DNA from: JBEIDK01 sp040383485
GTDB taxonomy: Bacteria > Bacteroidota > Bacteroidia > UBA4408
Direction of reading: 5' to 3'
Length of the DNA stretch: 17,842 nt
NCBI GenBank assembly: GCA_040383485.1
Contig: JBEIDK010000056.1
Span: forward strand, 1-17,842
Every line of letters begins with the position of its first letter. Position 1 is the first letter of the stretch. Shown piece after piece: positions 7,109 to 14,745 of the stretch. The notes below the pieces were generated by a model. That model saw only the letters and a program-made list of their open reading frames with translations, did not search any database and was not told the origin of the DNA. Both the position numbers and the translations under genes were made by a program.

Positions 7109-8947
7109 TTATGCTTCCACAAAATCCTTCTCAATTCTTAAATTATTGATGATATCTTCTTGTCTTGATTGGGTGTTTTTTCCCATAAAGTATGACAATA
7201 ATTGTTCAATACTCATTTGCTTACCTATCAAAACAGGGTCAAGACGAATATCCTTACCAATAAAATTTTTGAACTCATCAGGAGAAATTTCTCCAAGTCC
7301 TTTAAAACGTGTAATTTCTGGTTTGGTGCCCAACTCTGCAATTGCCTTTTGACGCTCTTCTTCACTATAACAATATCTTGTTTCTTTTTTATTTCTAACT
7401 CTAAACAATGGTGTTTGTAAAATGTAAACGTGGCCATTCTTAATTAAATCAGGAAAAAATTGTAGGAAGAATGTAATCAATAACAAACGAATGTGCATAC
7501 CATCCACATCGGCATCGGTAGCTATAACAATATTGTTGTATCTGAGATTATCCATTTCATCTTCAATATTTAATGCTGCTTGCAATAAATTGAACTCTTC
7601 GTTTTCATAAACAATTTTCTTGGTCAATCCATAACAATTTAATGGTTTTCCTTTTAAGGAAAAAACTGCTTGGCTATTTACATCGCGTGCCTTAGTAATG
7701 CTTCCGCTTGCGCTATCACCTTCAGTTATAAACAAAGTTGATTCTAATTTACGTTCATCATTGGTATTAAAATGATTTCTACAATCGCGTAACTTTTTAT
7801 TGTGTAAATTGGCTTTTTTAGCACGTTCACGGGCAAGTTTTCTAATGCCAGAAAGTTCTTTACGTTCTTTTTCACTTTGAACTATTTTTTGAAGCAATAA
7901 TTCGGCAGTTTCGGGGTTCTTATGTAAATAATTATCCAATTCCTTACCTAAAAAATCACCAACAAAACTTCTCACGCTTTGTCCATTTTTAGGAGCTATG
8001 TCAACTGAGCCAAGTTTAGTTTTTGTTTGCGATTCAAATACTGGTTCCTGCACTTTTATGGAAATTGCAGCAACTATAGATGTTCGAACATCAACAGCAT
8101 CAAAATCTTTTTTGTAAAACTCACGAATTGTTTTTACAACTGCTTCCCTAAAAGCACCTTGATGAGTTCCTCCTTGTGTAGTGTGTTGACCATTTACAAA
8201 ACTATAATACTCTTCGCCATAATGACTTCCGTGTGTAAATGCAACTTCAATATCATGTCCTTTTAAATGAATAATGGGGTATAATATATTACCACTTAAG
8301 TTTTGATTTAATAAGTCGAATAAACCACGTTCAGAAACAAATTTTTGTCCATTATAAACAATAGTTAAACCTGTATTTAAATAGGCATAGTTCCAACACA
8401 TTTTCTCGATGTACTCGTTAAGAAAATGATAGTTATGAAATATTTCTTCATCAGGTGTAAATGTTATGAGGGTTCCTTGGCGCGCATCGCTAGTTTCAAT
8501 GGGAGAATCTTTGGTTATATTTCCTTTGTTAAACTCAGCAAACTTCGATTTCCCTTCTCGGATTGATTGTACTTTGAAATAAGAGGCCAATGCATTTACA
8601 GCTTTTGTACCAACCCCATTTAAGCCAACTGACTTTACAAAAGATTCTGAATCATACTTGGCTCCGGTATTTATTTTACTTACACAATCAACAACTTTGC
8701 CCAGTGGAATGCCCCTGCCATAATCACGTACCTTTACGGTGTTTTCTTTTACTGTAATTTCAATGGTTTTACCATTACCCATCACAAATTCATCGATACA
8801 ATTATCTACAATTTCCTTTATTAGAATATAAATACCATCATCGTGTGCACTTCCATCACCGAGCTTACCAATATACATACCCGGGCGGATCCGAATGTGT
8901 TCATTCCACTCAAGTGTTCTAATACTATCGTCGTTATATATAGCCAT
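7109..8947 (-). CDS. parE: DNA topoisomerase IV subunit B (ParE, GyrB-type ATPase subunit)
   Basis: 612 residues, the ATPase subunit of a type IIA topoisomerase that decatenates or relaxes chromosomes. The GHKL ATPase fold shows E45 and N49 in KEIVDNCIDEF, DYGRGIP (75-81) and VGLNGVGTKAVNAL (107-120). The transducer loop is QTKTKLGS (307-314). The TOPRIM domain has ITEGDSASG (407-415, E409) and the acidic triad TDADVDGMH (477-485). RFKGLGE follows near 545. The short length, without a GyrB-type insert, and the 'IYNDDSIRTLEW' N-terminus favour ParE over GyrB. In many bacteria parC follows parE, but here a HAD phosphatase does, so subunit A must be elsewhere. A 12-bp inverted repeat sits in the leader. 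Confidence 0.93.
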   Translation of the reverse strand: MAIYNDDSIRTLEWNEHIRIRPGMYIGKLGDGSAHDDGIYILIKEIVDNCIDEFVMGNGKTIEITVKENTVKVRDYGRGIPLGKVVDCVSKINTGAKYDSESFVKSVGLNGVGTKAVNALASYFKVQSIREGKSKFAEFNKGNITKDSPIETSDARQGTLITFTPDEEIFHNYHFLNEYIEKMCWNYAYLNTGLTIVYNGQKFVSERGLFDLLNQNLSGNILYPIIHLKGHDIEVAFTHGSHYGEEYYSFVNGQHTTQGGTHQGAFREAVVKTIREFYKKDFDAVDVRTSIVAAISIKVQEPVFESQTKTKLGSVDIAPKNGQSVRSFVGDFLGKELDNYLHKNPETAELLLQKIVQSEKERKELSGIRKLARERAKKANLHNKKLRDCRNHFNTNDERKLESTLFITEGDSASGSITKARDVNSQAVFSLKGKPLNCYGLTKKIVYENEEFNLLQAALNIEDEMDNLRYNNIVIATDADVDGMHIRLLLITFFLQFFPDLIKNGHVYILQTPLFRVRNKKETRYCYSEEERQKAIAELGTKPEITRFKGLGEISPDEFKNFIGKDIRLDPVLIGKQMSIEQLLSYFMGKNTQSRQEDIINNLRIEKDFVEA

Positions 8948-8973
8948 TTTCTAAATTGTTGATTGAAGTTTTA

Positions 8974-9008
8974 TGATTTAAGATTTTTATAAAAACAATC
9001 TTAAATCA
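8974..9008 (-). other. Inverted repeat/hairpin in the parE leader
   Basis: TGATTTAAGATT (8974-8985) and AATCTTAAATCA (8997-9008) are perfect 12-bp inverted arms; three more pairs form past a single bulged C. A TAnnTTTG-like word with one mismatch (TAAACTTG, minus strand, 9022-9015) lies just upstream in the parE direction. If it is the -7 element, the hairpin would form the very 5' end of the parE mRNA. There is no good U-tract, so a terminator for the upstream TM2 gene is less likely. Confidence 0.5.
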
Positions 9009-9096
9009 AGTTAGCAAGTTTACTCAATTATGAATTACTCTTAATGCAGATGTTGAAAAAAATATTCAAGTTTATTTGTTGAAAAACAATTGCCAA

Positions 9097-9474
9097 TTAC
9101 TTCAACCACATAAGAATATCGCTATTGTTGTAATATTCAGATATATTTTTTGACTTAAGAATAAAAATTAAATCAATTATAGGAAGTATAAAAAAACCAC
9201 CACCAACTGTAAGTAAATAAAAAACCGGCACCCATGGTTTACAACCTAAATATAACCTATGTACGCCTAACATACCTAATGTTAAAGTCAAAATAGCGGC
9301 AGTGCGTTTTGGATGTTTAATTGTGTTTAAGGTATCTTTATTTGATTGAATAAGAGAATTATTTATTTGAACAGAGTCTTTTAGACCGCATGAGGCTAAA
9401 TTCTTGTTGGCAGCCTTTGAAAGATTAATGCCAGATATGTATGTTATAATTAAAATGATGATAAGTCTGTTCAT
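9097..9474 (-). CDS. TM2-domain membrane protein
   Basis: 125 residues from the chosen start. Residues 1-20 are a hydrophobic signal or anchor segment (NRLIIILIITYISG), followed by a polar 30-residue linker. Residues 56-108 form a TM2 domain: a first helix with GMLGVHRLYLG (67-77), then a short loop and a second helix with the TVGGGFFILPIIDLIFIL pattern (89-106) and the conserved Asp101. TM2 proteins are widespread two-helix membrane proteins without a fixed function. An in-frame ATG 45 bp upstream (9519) would give 140 residues, but it adds an unusual leader before an already complete signal segment, so I prefer 9474. Neither start has a Shine-Dalgarno. It is divergent from the SpoIID-domain gene. 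Confidence 0.85.
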   Translation of the reverse strand: MNRLIIILIITYISGINLSKAANKNLASCGLKDSVQINNSLIQSNKDTLNTIKHPKRTAAILTLTLGMLGVHRLYLGCKPWVPVFYLLTVGGGFFILPIIDLIFILKSKNISEYYNNSDILMWLK

Positions 9475-9632
9475 TGAAATATTTTTTGCAATGTTAATCA
9501 AAACAAGACATGCATTCATAACAAAACATTAATACCTAAAACAAAAAGTAAGTTTTTTGCTCATAAAATTGTCTAAAATATTTTATTTAAGAATTCTATA
9601 TTTTTAAATATACGTAACTTGCATCCTCAAAA

Positions 9633-10784
9633 TTGAATCGCACACTATCCATATTTATTATTTTTTTTTATACTTCTTGTTTCTCGCAAAGTATAAAGGT
9701 AAATTGCTATAATGGTTTCAATATTTCTATCCTAGAACTACAAGCATCAAATAGTAATTATGAGCTATTTTTGGATGGAGAACCTCAATCGTCTGCCATG
9801 TTAAACAGCATCTACAACATTACTGTAATGGATGATAGCTTATTGGTTTCAATTGAGCTGATGCCAATAAAAAAAGTTCGTGAACTAATTATAAAAAGTA
9901 ACTTAAACTGTAGTTTTAAAATAAAACCCACAGAGCCTGCCTTGCCTCAAAGAAATTTAGAAAATACAATTTCAATTATTTCTAAAAACTGCTTTTTATA
10001 TATTAACAATGAAGTTGATTTAGATAATTATGTTGCTGGAGTAGTTGAAGCAGAAGTTGGCTCTAAACAACCTTTTGAATATTATAAGGTACAAGCAACC
10101 ATATGCAGAACATATGTTTTGGCCCATCTTAGAAAACATGAAAAAGATGGATTTAACATGTGCGACAAAGAGCATTGTCAAGTTTTTAAAGGTAAAAGTT
10201 TATCAAATATCGAAATTATTAACGCTGTGCAAGAAACTAGTAATAGTGTATTAGTTGATGAAAACTTGAACTTAATTGTGGCTGCATTTCATAGCAATTG
10301 CGGTGGACAAACAGTTAGTTCGGCAGATGTTTGGAACAAAGCACAATCTTATTTACAACCTGTGCGCGATACATTTTGCATAAACGCTAGAAATGCACAC
10401 TGGGAAAAGGAAGTAAATAAAAAAATATGGATTAAATACCTTAGAAAAAAAATTCCACAGTTAGACAGTACTGGCTTGATTAGAAATTACAATTTTGCGC
10501 AACCACAGAGGATCAGAGATTTTATAGTGAGGGATATTAAAATTCCATTGAAAGAGATACGTAGTGACTTTAATTTGAAATCGACATACTTTTCTGTTGA
10601 AGATGCAGGTGAAACTCTAATATTTAAAGGCAAAGGCTTTGGCCATGGAATTGGACTATGCCAAGAAGGTGCAATTAGAATGGCTAAAACAGGCTACTCC
10701 TACTCCGACATCATTCACTATTATTTTAAAAATGTAAATATTGTCAATTTAAACAGCCTTTATTTTTTTAAGGATGTTGAGTAA
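9633..10784 (+). CDS. SpoIID/LytB-domain secreted protein (probable peptidoglycan enzyme)
   Basis: 383 residues from a TTG start. This start is chosen because it is followed directly by a complete signal peptide (NRTLSIFIIFFYTSCFSQS). The SpoIID domain shows LDNYVAGVVEAEVG (130-143), with E141 in the position of the family's catalytic glutamate. QATICRTYVLAH (154-165), AFHSNCGGQT (218-227) and the C-terminal GKGFGHGIGLCQEGA complete it. H169, C177, H181 and C182 are spaced much like the zinc ligands I recall for clostridial SpoIID. Characterised SpoIID proteins are lytic transglycosylases acting on denuded glycan strands; in a non-sporulating Gram-negative a role in wall remodelling is the likely analogue. 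It is predicted periplasmic. NDH-2 follows after only 15 bp. Confidence 0.88.
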   Translation: MNRTLSIFIIFFYTSCFSQSIKVNCYNGFNISILELQASNSNYELFLDGEPQSSAMLNSIYNITVMDDSLLVSIELMPIKKVRELIIKSNLNCSFKIKPTEPALPQRNLENTISIISKNCFLYINNEVDLDNYVAGVVEAEVGSKQPFEYYKVQATICRTYVLAHLRKHEKDGFNMCDKEHCQVFKGKSLSNIEIINAVQETSNSVLVDENLNLIVAAFHSNCGGQTVSSADVWNKAQSYLQPVRDTFCINARNAHWEKEVNKKIWIKYLRKKIPQLDSTGLIRNYNFAQPQRIRDFIVRDIKIPLKEIRSDFNLKSTYFSVEDAGETLIFKGKGFGHGIGLCQEGAIRMAKTGYSYSDIIHYYFKNVNIVNLNSLYFFKDVE

Positions 10785-10799
10785 ATCAATTATGAACCT

Positions 10800-12065
10800 A
10801 TGAATGAAAAGAAAAAAGTAATTGTAATTGGCGGTGGTTTTGCCGGTATACAGTTTATTAAAAACATAGATGAGCAACTGTTTGATATACTGCTCATTGA
10901 CAAACTTAATCATCATCAATTTCAGCCTTTGTTTTATCAAGTAGCAACTTCCTTTCTTGAGCCATCTAGTATTTCTTTTCCACTTCGTAACATTTTAAAA
11001 AATAAAAAAAACTTACAAATTAGACTCGCTGAAGTTTCTTCAATTGATGAGAATGCTAATTCAATTGTTACCGATATAGGTAGTTTTTATTACGACTATC
11101 TAATAATTGCAATTGGTTGCACAACGAATTTTTTTGGAAATAAAGCTATAGAAAAAAATGTACTAACATTAAAATCTACCAGCGAAGCTATTGCCATCCG
11201 AAACCATATTCTTACTACATTTGAGAAAATTATTTCGGCAACTGAAGAAGAAAAAGAAGCCTTATTAAACTTTGTGATAGTTGGTGCAGGGCCTACTGGT
11301 GTTGAACTTGCAGGAACTTTATCAGAAATAAGACAACACATATTACCAATAGATTATCCTGGAATTGATTTTTCAAAACTAAATATAATACTTGTTGAAG
11401 GCAGTGCAAATACATTGAACAGTATGAGTGAAAATGCAAAGAAAGCTTCACTTAGCTATTTAAAAAATATGAATATTGATGTACTTACCAATACGCTTGT
11501 ACAACATTATGATGGTGAAAAATTGAGTTTTGTTGATGGTAAAACAATAAAAACAAAAACGGTTATATGGGCTGCTGGAGTTACTGGTAATATTATTGAT
11601 GGCTTATCTGAAAAGGTAAAGGCTTCTGCTAATAGAATTAAGGTTGACAGAATTAATAAAGTTATTGGTTCCGAAAATATTTTTGCATTAGGAGATATTG
11701 CATTTATGGAAACACCATTATATCCCAAAGGACATCCTCAATTGGCAAATGTTGCGATAAATCAAGCAAAAAAATTAGCACGGAATTTAAAGGCAATTGA
11801 AAAGAATAAAACCATTGAAGAATTTGAGTATAAAGACCTTGGCTCAATGGCGACCATTGGCAGAAATAAAGCTGTTGTTGATTTGCCGTTCATTAAATTT
11901 AAAGGCTATATAGCTTGGTTAGTCTGGATGTTCTTACATTTAATGCTTATCTTAAGCGTTAGAAACAAACTCATTATTTTTATAAATTGGGCTTGGGCTT
12001 ATGTTACTAAAGATTCCTCACTTCGTTTGATTTTGAATCAACGAAAAGAGAAAGAAATTAACTAA
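10800..12065 (+). CDS. ndh: Type II NADH:quinone oxidoreductase (NDH-2)
   Basis: 421 residues. Two dinucleotide-binding folds are seen: VIVIGGGFAG (7-16) with D34 for FAD, and FVIVGAGPTGVELAG (158-172) with E200 for NADH. TTNFFG (108-113), WAAGV (257-261), the FAD-contact ALGD (296-299) and the quinone-side NVAINQAK (317-324) follow. The C-terminus (369-401, WLVWMFLHLMLIL...WAWAY) is the amphipathic/hydrophobic membrane-anchoring region typical of NDH-2. The enzyme oxidises NADH and reduces quinone without pumping protons, on the cytoplasmic face of the inner membrane. It starts 15 bp after the SpoIID gene, so co-transcription is possible. A cytochrome-like lipoprotein gene follows after 81 bp. 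Confidence 0.93.
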   Translation: MNEKKKVIVIGGGFAGIQFIKNIDEQLFDILLIDKLNHHQFQPLFYQVATSFLEPSSISFPLRNILKNKKNLQIRLAEVSSIDENANSIVTDIGSFYYDYLIIAIGCTTNFFGNKAIEKNVLTLKSTSEAIAIRNHILTTFEKIISATEEEKEALLNFVIVGAGPTGVELAGTLSEIRQHILPIDYPGIDFSKLNIILVEGSANTLNSMSENAKKASLSYLKNMNIDVLTNTLVQHYDGEKLSFVDGKTIKTKTVIWAAGVTGNIIDGLSEKVKASANRIKVDRINKVIGSENIFALGDIAFMETPLYPKGHPQLANVAINQAKKLARNLKAIEKNKTIEEFEYKDLGSMATIGRNKAVVDLPFIKFKGYIAWLVWMFLHLMLILSVRNKLIIFINWAWAYVTKDSSLRLILNQRKEKEIN

Positions 12066-12146
12066 TTTAAAGTTTATTAATATTATCAAATGTTTCTTAT
12101 CATTTTAATTTACACTTATTTTGTTCTAAATTTTTAAAGAAAAAAA

Positions 12147-13634
12147 TTGAAAATTATTTACTTCTTACCATTTCTACTTATTTTTAACTGCCTTACAAGT
12201 TGTAAGATTGATGACAGAATTTTAGAAATAGAAAAAAGTGAGTACCCAAAAGAGGTGGCTAAAATTATTGTAGGTAAGTGCGCTGTTAGTGGTTGCCATA
12301 ATAGTATCAGCAATCAGGCAGCTGCTGGGTTAAATCTTGAAACTTGGGAAACAATGTTCAAAGGAACAAACAGTGGTGCGGTTGTTATTCCATATTGGCA
12401 TAAGCAAAGTAGTATGTTTCTTTTCTGTAATACTTACGCTGATTTAGGATTAAGTAATTTGCCTGTAATGCCAGTTAACCAAGACCCACTATCAAGAGAA
12501 GAAGTAATTACACTTAGAAATTGGATTGATAAAGGGGCTCCAAGTTCAAATGGGTTCGTAAAATTTTCTGATTATGCAAAGAAAAGTAAATACTATATTG
12601 CTACACAAGGTTGTGATATTGTAAATACTATTGATCCAATTTCGCTAGTTCCAATGAGATATATTCAAGTTGGAAAATCCTCTTTACAAGAAAGCCCTCA
12701 TCAGGTTCAAGTTTCTCCTGATGGCAAATATTGGTATGTTATTTTTACTGCAGGCACGGTCATTCAAAAATTTAGCACCAGTAATGATGACTTTATTGGT
12801 GAGGTTACTTTAAATAACGGAAATGGCAGTGGTAGTGGCAATTGGAATACACTAACAATATCCGATGACGGTAAATATGGTTATGCAGTAGATTGGTCTC
12901 CTCAAGGAATCATCAATTATATTGATTTGGAAAATATGCAGATAAAAAGAGTGTACGCATACGATTGGTTGAAGTATCCACATGGCAATGCTATTCACCC
13001 TTCAGGTAATAAACTATATATATTAAGTCAAGCTGGCAATGCTATGTACAAAATAAACATTACTGACCCATTATATCCGGAACTAGATAGTACCATTAGC
13101 TTAGATGGCAACCCTATTCAATATAATGCCGCAAATCCTAACTCACTAAATGCTCATGACATTAGGTTTACACCTGATGGTAGTAAGTATTTTATAACTT
13201 GTCAAAAGAGTAACCAAGTACGGGTTTATAATGCAACTACCGACGCACAATTAGCAATTATAAATGTTGGCTCATATCCTCAAGAAGTTGTATTTTCAAA
13301 CACAACAAATTATGCATTTGTTACATGCACTGAAGATACCGTTACAAATATTGGTAAGAGAGGAAGCGTTGCTGTAATCGATTATAAAACCAACTCATTA
13401 ATAAATAAATTGTATGTAGGACATCAACCACATGGAATTGCTGTTGATGATGCAAACAAACTTGTGGTAATTGCAAATAGAAATCAAAGTAATGATGGCC
13501 CAGCCCCCCATCATACCACAGAATGTGCAGGCAGAAATGGTTATATTACTTTTTTTAACTTAACTACCTTACAGCTTTTGCAAAAGAGAATTGAAGTTAC
13601 TGTAGACCCTTATTATGTTTCAATTAAAAAATAA
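12147..13634 (+). CDS. Lipoprotein with cytochrome-c-like CX4CH motif and YVTN-type beta-propeller
   Basis: 495 residues from a TTG start, chosen because it gives a lipoprotein signal (MKIIYFLPFLLIFNCLTSC, lipidated Cys19). Residues 35-135 look like a cytochrome-c/PSCyt1-type domain: GKCAVSGCHNS has C45, C50 and H51 in a CX4CH spacing, with M108 in LPVMPV as a possible distal ligand and the usual closing 'LRNWIDKGAP' (123-132). From about 165 on there are six or seven propeller blades with phrases such as VQVSPDGKYWYV, LTISDDGKYGYAV, YPHGNAIHPSGNKLYI, IRFTPDGSKYFIT and QPHGIAVDDANKLVVIAN. It is probably surface- or periplasm-facing on a lipid anchor. The electron-transfer role is inferred and depends on haem attachment at the unusual motif. 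PyrR-like follows after 15 bp. Confidence 0.87.
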   Translation: MKIIYFLPFLLIFNCLTSCKIDDRILEIEKSEYPKEVAKIIVGKCAVSGCHNSISNQAAAGLNLETWETMFKGTNSGAVVIPYWHKQSSMFLFCNTYADLGLSNLPVMPVNQDPLSREEVITLRNWIDKGAPSSNGFVKFSDYAKKSKYYIATQGCDIVNTIDPISLVPMRYIQVGKSSLQESPHQVQVSPDGKYWYVIFTAGTVIQKFSTSNDDFIGEVTLNNGNGSGSGNWNTLTISDDGKYGYAVDWSPQGIINYIDLENMQIKRVYAYDWLKYPHGNAIHPSGNKLYILSQAGNAMYKINITDPLYPELDSTISLDGNPIQYNAANPNSLNAHDIRFTPDGSKYFITCQKSNQVRVYNATTDAQLAIINVGSYPQEVVFSNTTNYAFVTCTEDTVTNIGKRGSVAVIDYKTNSLINKLYVGHQPHGIAVDDANKLVVIANRNQSNDGPAPHHTTECAGRNGYITFFNLTTLQLLQKRIEVTVDPYYVSIKK

Positions 13635-13649
13635 ATTTAAATTGCGTTT

Positions 13650-14156
13650 ATGAAATCACTACTGCTTAACCAAATTCAAATTGAAAATAAAATCAAAAGA
13701 CTCTCTCATCAAATTCTAGAAAATAACTTTGATGAGACATCACTAGTCTTGATTGGTTTGAATCAGCGTGGTAATATTCTGAAAAATAAAATAAGTTCAC
13801 TTCTTAAAACCATTTATAATGGAGAGTTAATAGTTTATTCATTGAACTCTAAAAGAAACTCTTTGAAAGAAATTGAAGTTAAAGAAATTGAGACTATTCA
13901 AGATAATACAATTAAGAATAAAACTGTAATTATATTTGACGATGTAGTTGATAGTGGTCAGAGTTTAATTTATGCTGTTTCGCACATTTTAAAATATGAA
14001 CCAGCCAAAATACAAACCTTAGCTTTAATTGACCGTAACCATAGAAAATTTCCTGTAAAAGTAGATTATGTAGGATTTCATGTTGCTACGACTTTGCATG
14101 AAAATGTTGTAGTTGAGTTTAATGATGAAAATAATTCTTCGGCCTATCTTCAATAA
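13650..14156 (+). CDS. PyrR-like phosphoribosyltransferase
   Basis: 168 residues. The type I PRT fold carries the PRPP loop VIIFDDVVDSGQSL (93-106). The N-terminal LVLIGLNQRGNIL (32-44) and C-terminal LALIDRNHRKFPVKVDYVG (124-142) match the PyrR pattern rather than hypoxanthine or adenine PRTs. PyrR-family members have uracil phosphoribosyltransferase activity, and in Firmicutes they also bind pyr mRNA. An RNA-binding role here is not supported: no pyr operon or attenuator is nearby. It starts 15 bp after the cytochrome/propeller gene and is probably co-transcribed with it, although no functional link is apparent. Confidence 0.88.
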   Translation: MKSLLLNQIQIENKIKRLSHQILENNFDETSLVLIGLNQRGNILKNKISSLLKTIYNGELIVYSLNSKRNSLKEIEVKEIETIQDNTIKNKTVIIFDDVVDSGQSLIYAVSHILKYEPAKIQTLALIDRNHRKFPVKVDYVGFHVATTLHENVVVEFNDENNSSAYLQ

Positions 14157-14209
14157 TTATGCTTAATAGGTGAGGTAATATTCAAATTATTAAAATTTAA
14201 ATATTTGAC

Positions 14210-14217
14210 TATTTTTG
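14210..14217 (+). promoter_or_regulatory. Candidate -7 promoter element
   Basis: TATTTTTG matches TAnnTTTG exactly, 39 nt upstream of the next start codon. No TTG lies at the expected -33 distance, so the assignment is moderate. Confidence 0.4.
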
Positions 14218-14256
14218 ACGATACTAATTTAGAATATAAAAACACTGTTATCAAAC

Positions 14257-14715
14257 ATGATTAAGTTTACATCAATAATTACCTTCCTTATTTTATTTTC
14301 AAATCTGACATTTGCTCAAGATTCAACAGTTGCTGTTTTGACGAGTCCAAAAGAAAATTTAGAATTAAGTTTAAAAGAAGAAGAGCCTAACTATACTTTA
14401 ATGGCCAAACGTGATGCTAAGAAATACTTTTCAACTAAAAAACAATTTTGGACAGGTGTGGTTTGTGGCTTTACGCCTATTGTAGGTTGGGTAGCTGCAC
14501 CAATAATTGGTGTTTCAACAAAACTAAAAGACCAGCAAATGTGGAATCCTGCCAATAGAAACGGTTATTTAAGAGAATCAAATACTACTTATGCTGCTGC
14601 TTATAAAAAGTATAGCTTGAGAAAACGGACTAAAAATTTTGTATTGGGATTTGGAATCGGTTTTGCTTCAATTGCTGGGTTTTGGCTCGCAACTCAAAGT
14701 GAATATCAAAAATAG
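14257..14715 (+). CDS. Secreted or membrane protein of unknown function
   Basis: 152 residues, not recognised. Signal peptide 1-20 ends in TFAQ-D. A charged region (about 22-62) precedes two glycine-rich hydrophobic segments (about 65-86, GVVCGFTPIVGWVAAPIIGV, and 127-145, FVLGFGIGFASIAGFWLA). Between them lies a basic/aromatic loop with MWNPANRNGYLRES and YKKYSLRKRTKNF. The two segments could be a membrane hairpin in the inner membrane after signal cleavage. The gene has its own candidate promoter and lies 30 bp before the serine hydrolase gene, so the two may share a transcript. Confidence 0.7.
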   Translation: MIKFTSIITFLILFSNLTFAQDSTVAVLTSPKENLELSLKEEEPNYTLMAKRDAKKYFSTKKQFWTGVVCGFTPIVGWVAAPIIGVSTKLKDQQMWNPANRNGYLRESNTTYAAAYKKYSLRKRTKNFVLGFGIGFASIAGFWLATQSEYQK

Positions 14716-14745
14716 CAAACAATAACTTAATCTTTAACTAAGAAA

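Noticed and set aside
9385..9400. LASC in the TM2 protein as a lipobox
   Set aside because: The cysteine is at residue 29, more than ten residues past the hydrophobic core; a lipid signal is improbable.
11096..11341. 81-residue minus-strand frame (and 11507-11728)
   Set aside because: Both are antisense to NDH-2 motifs; no independent evidence.
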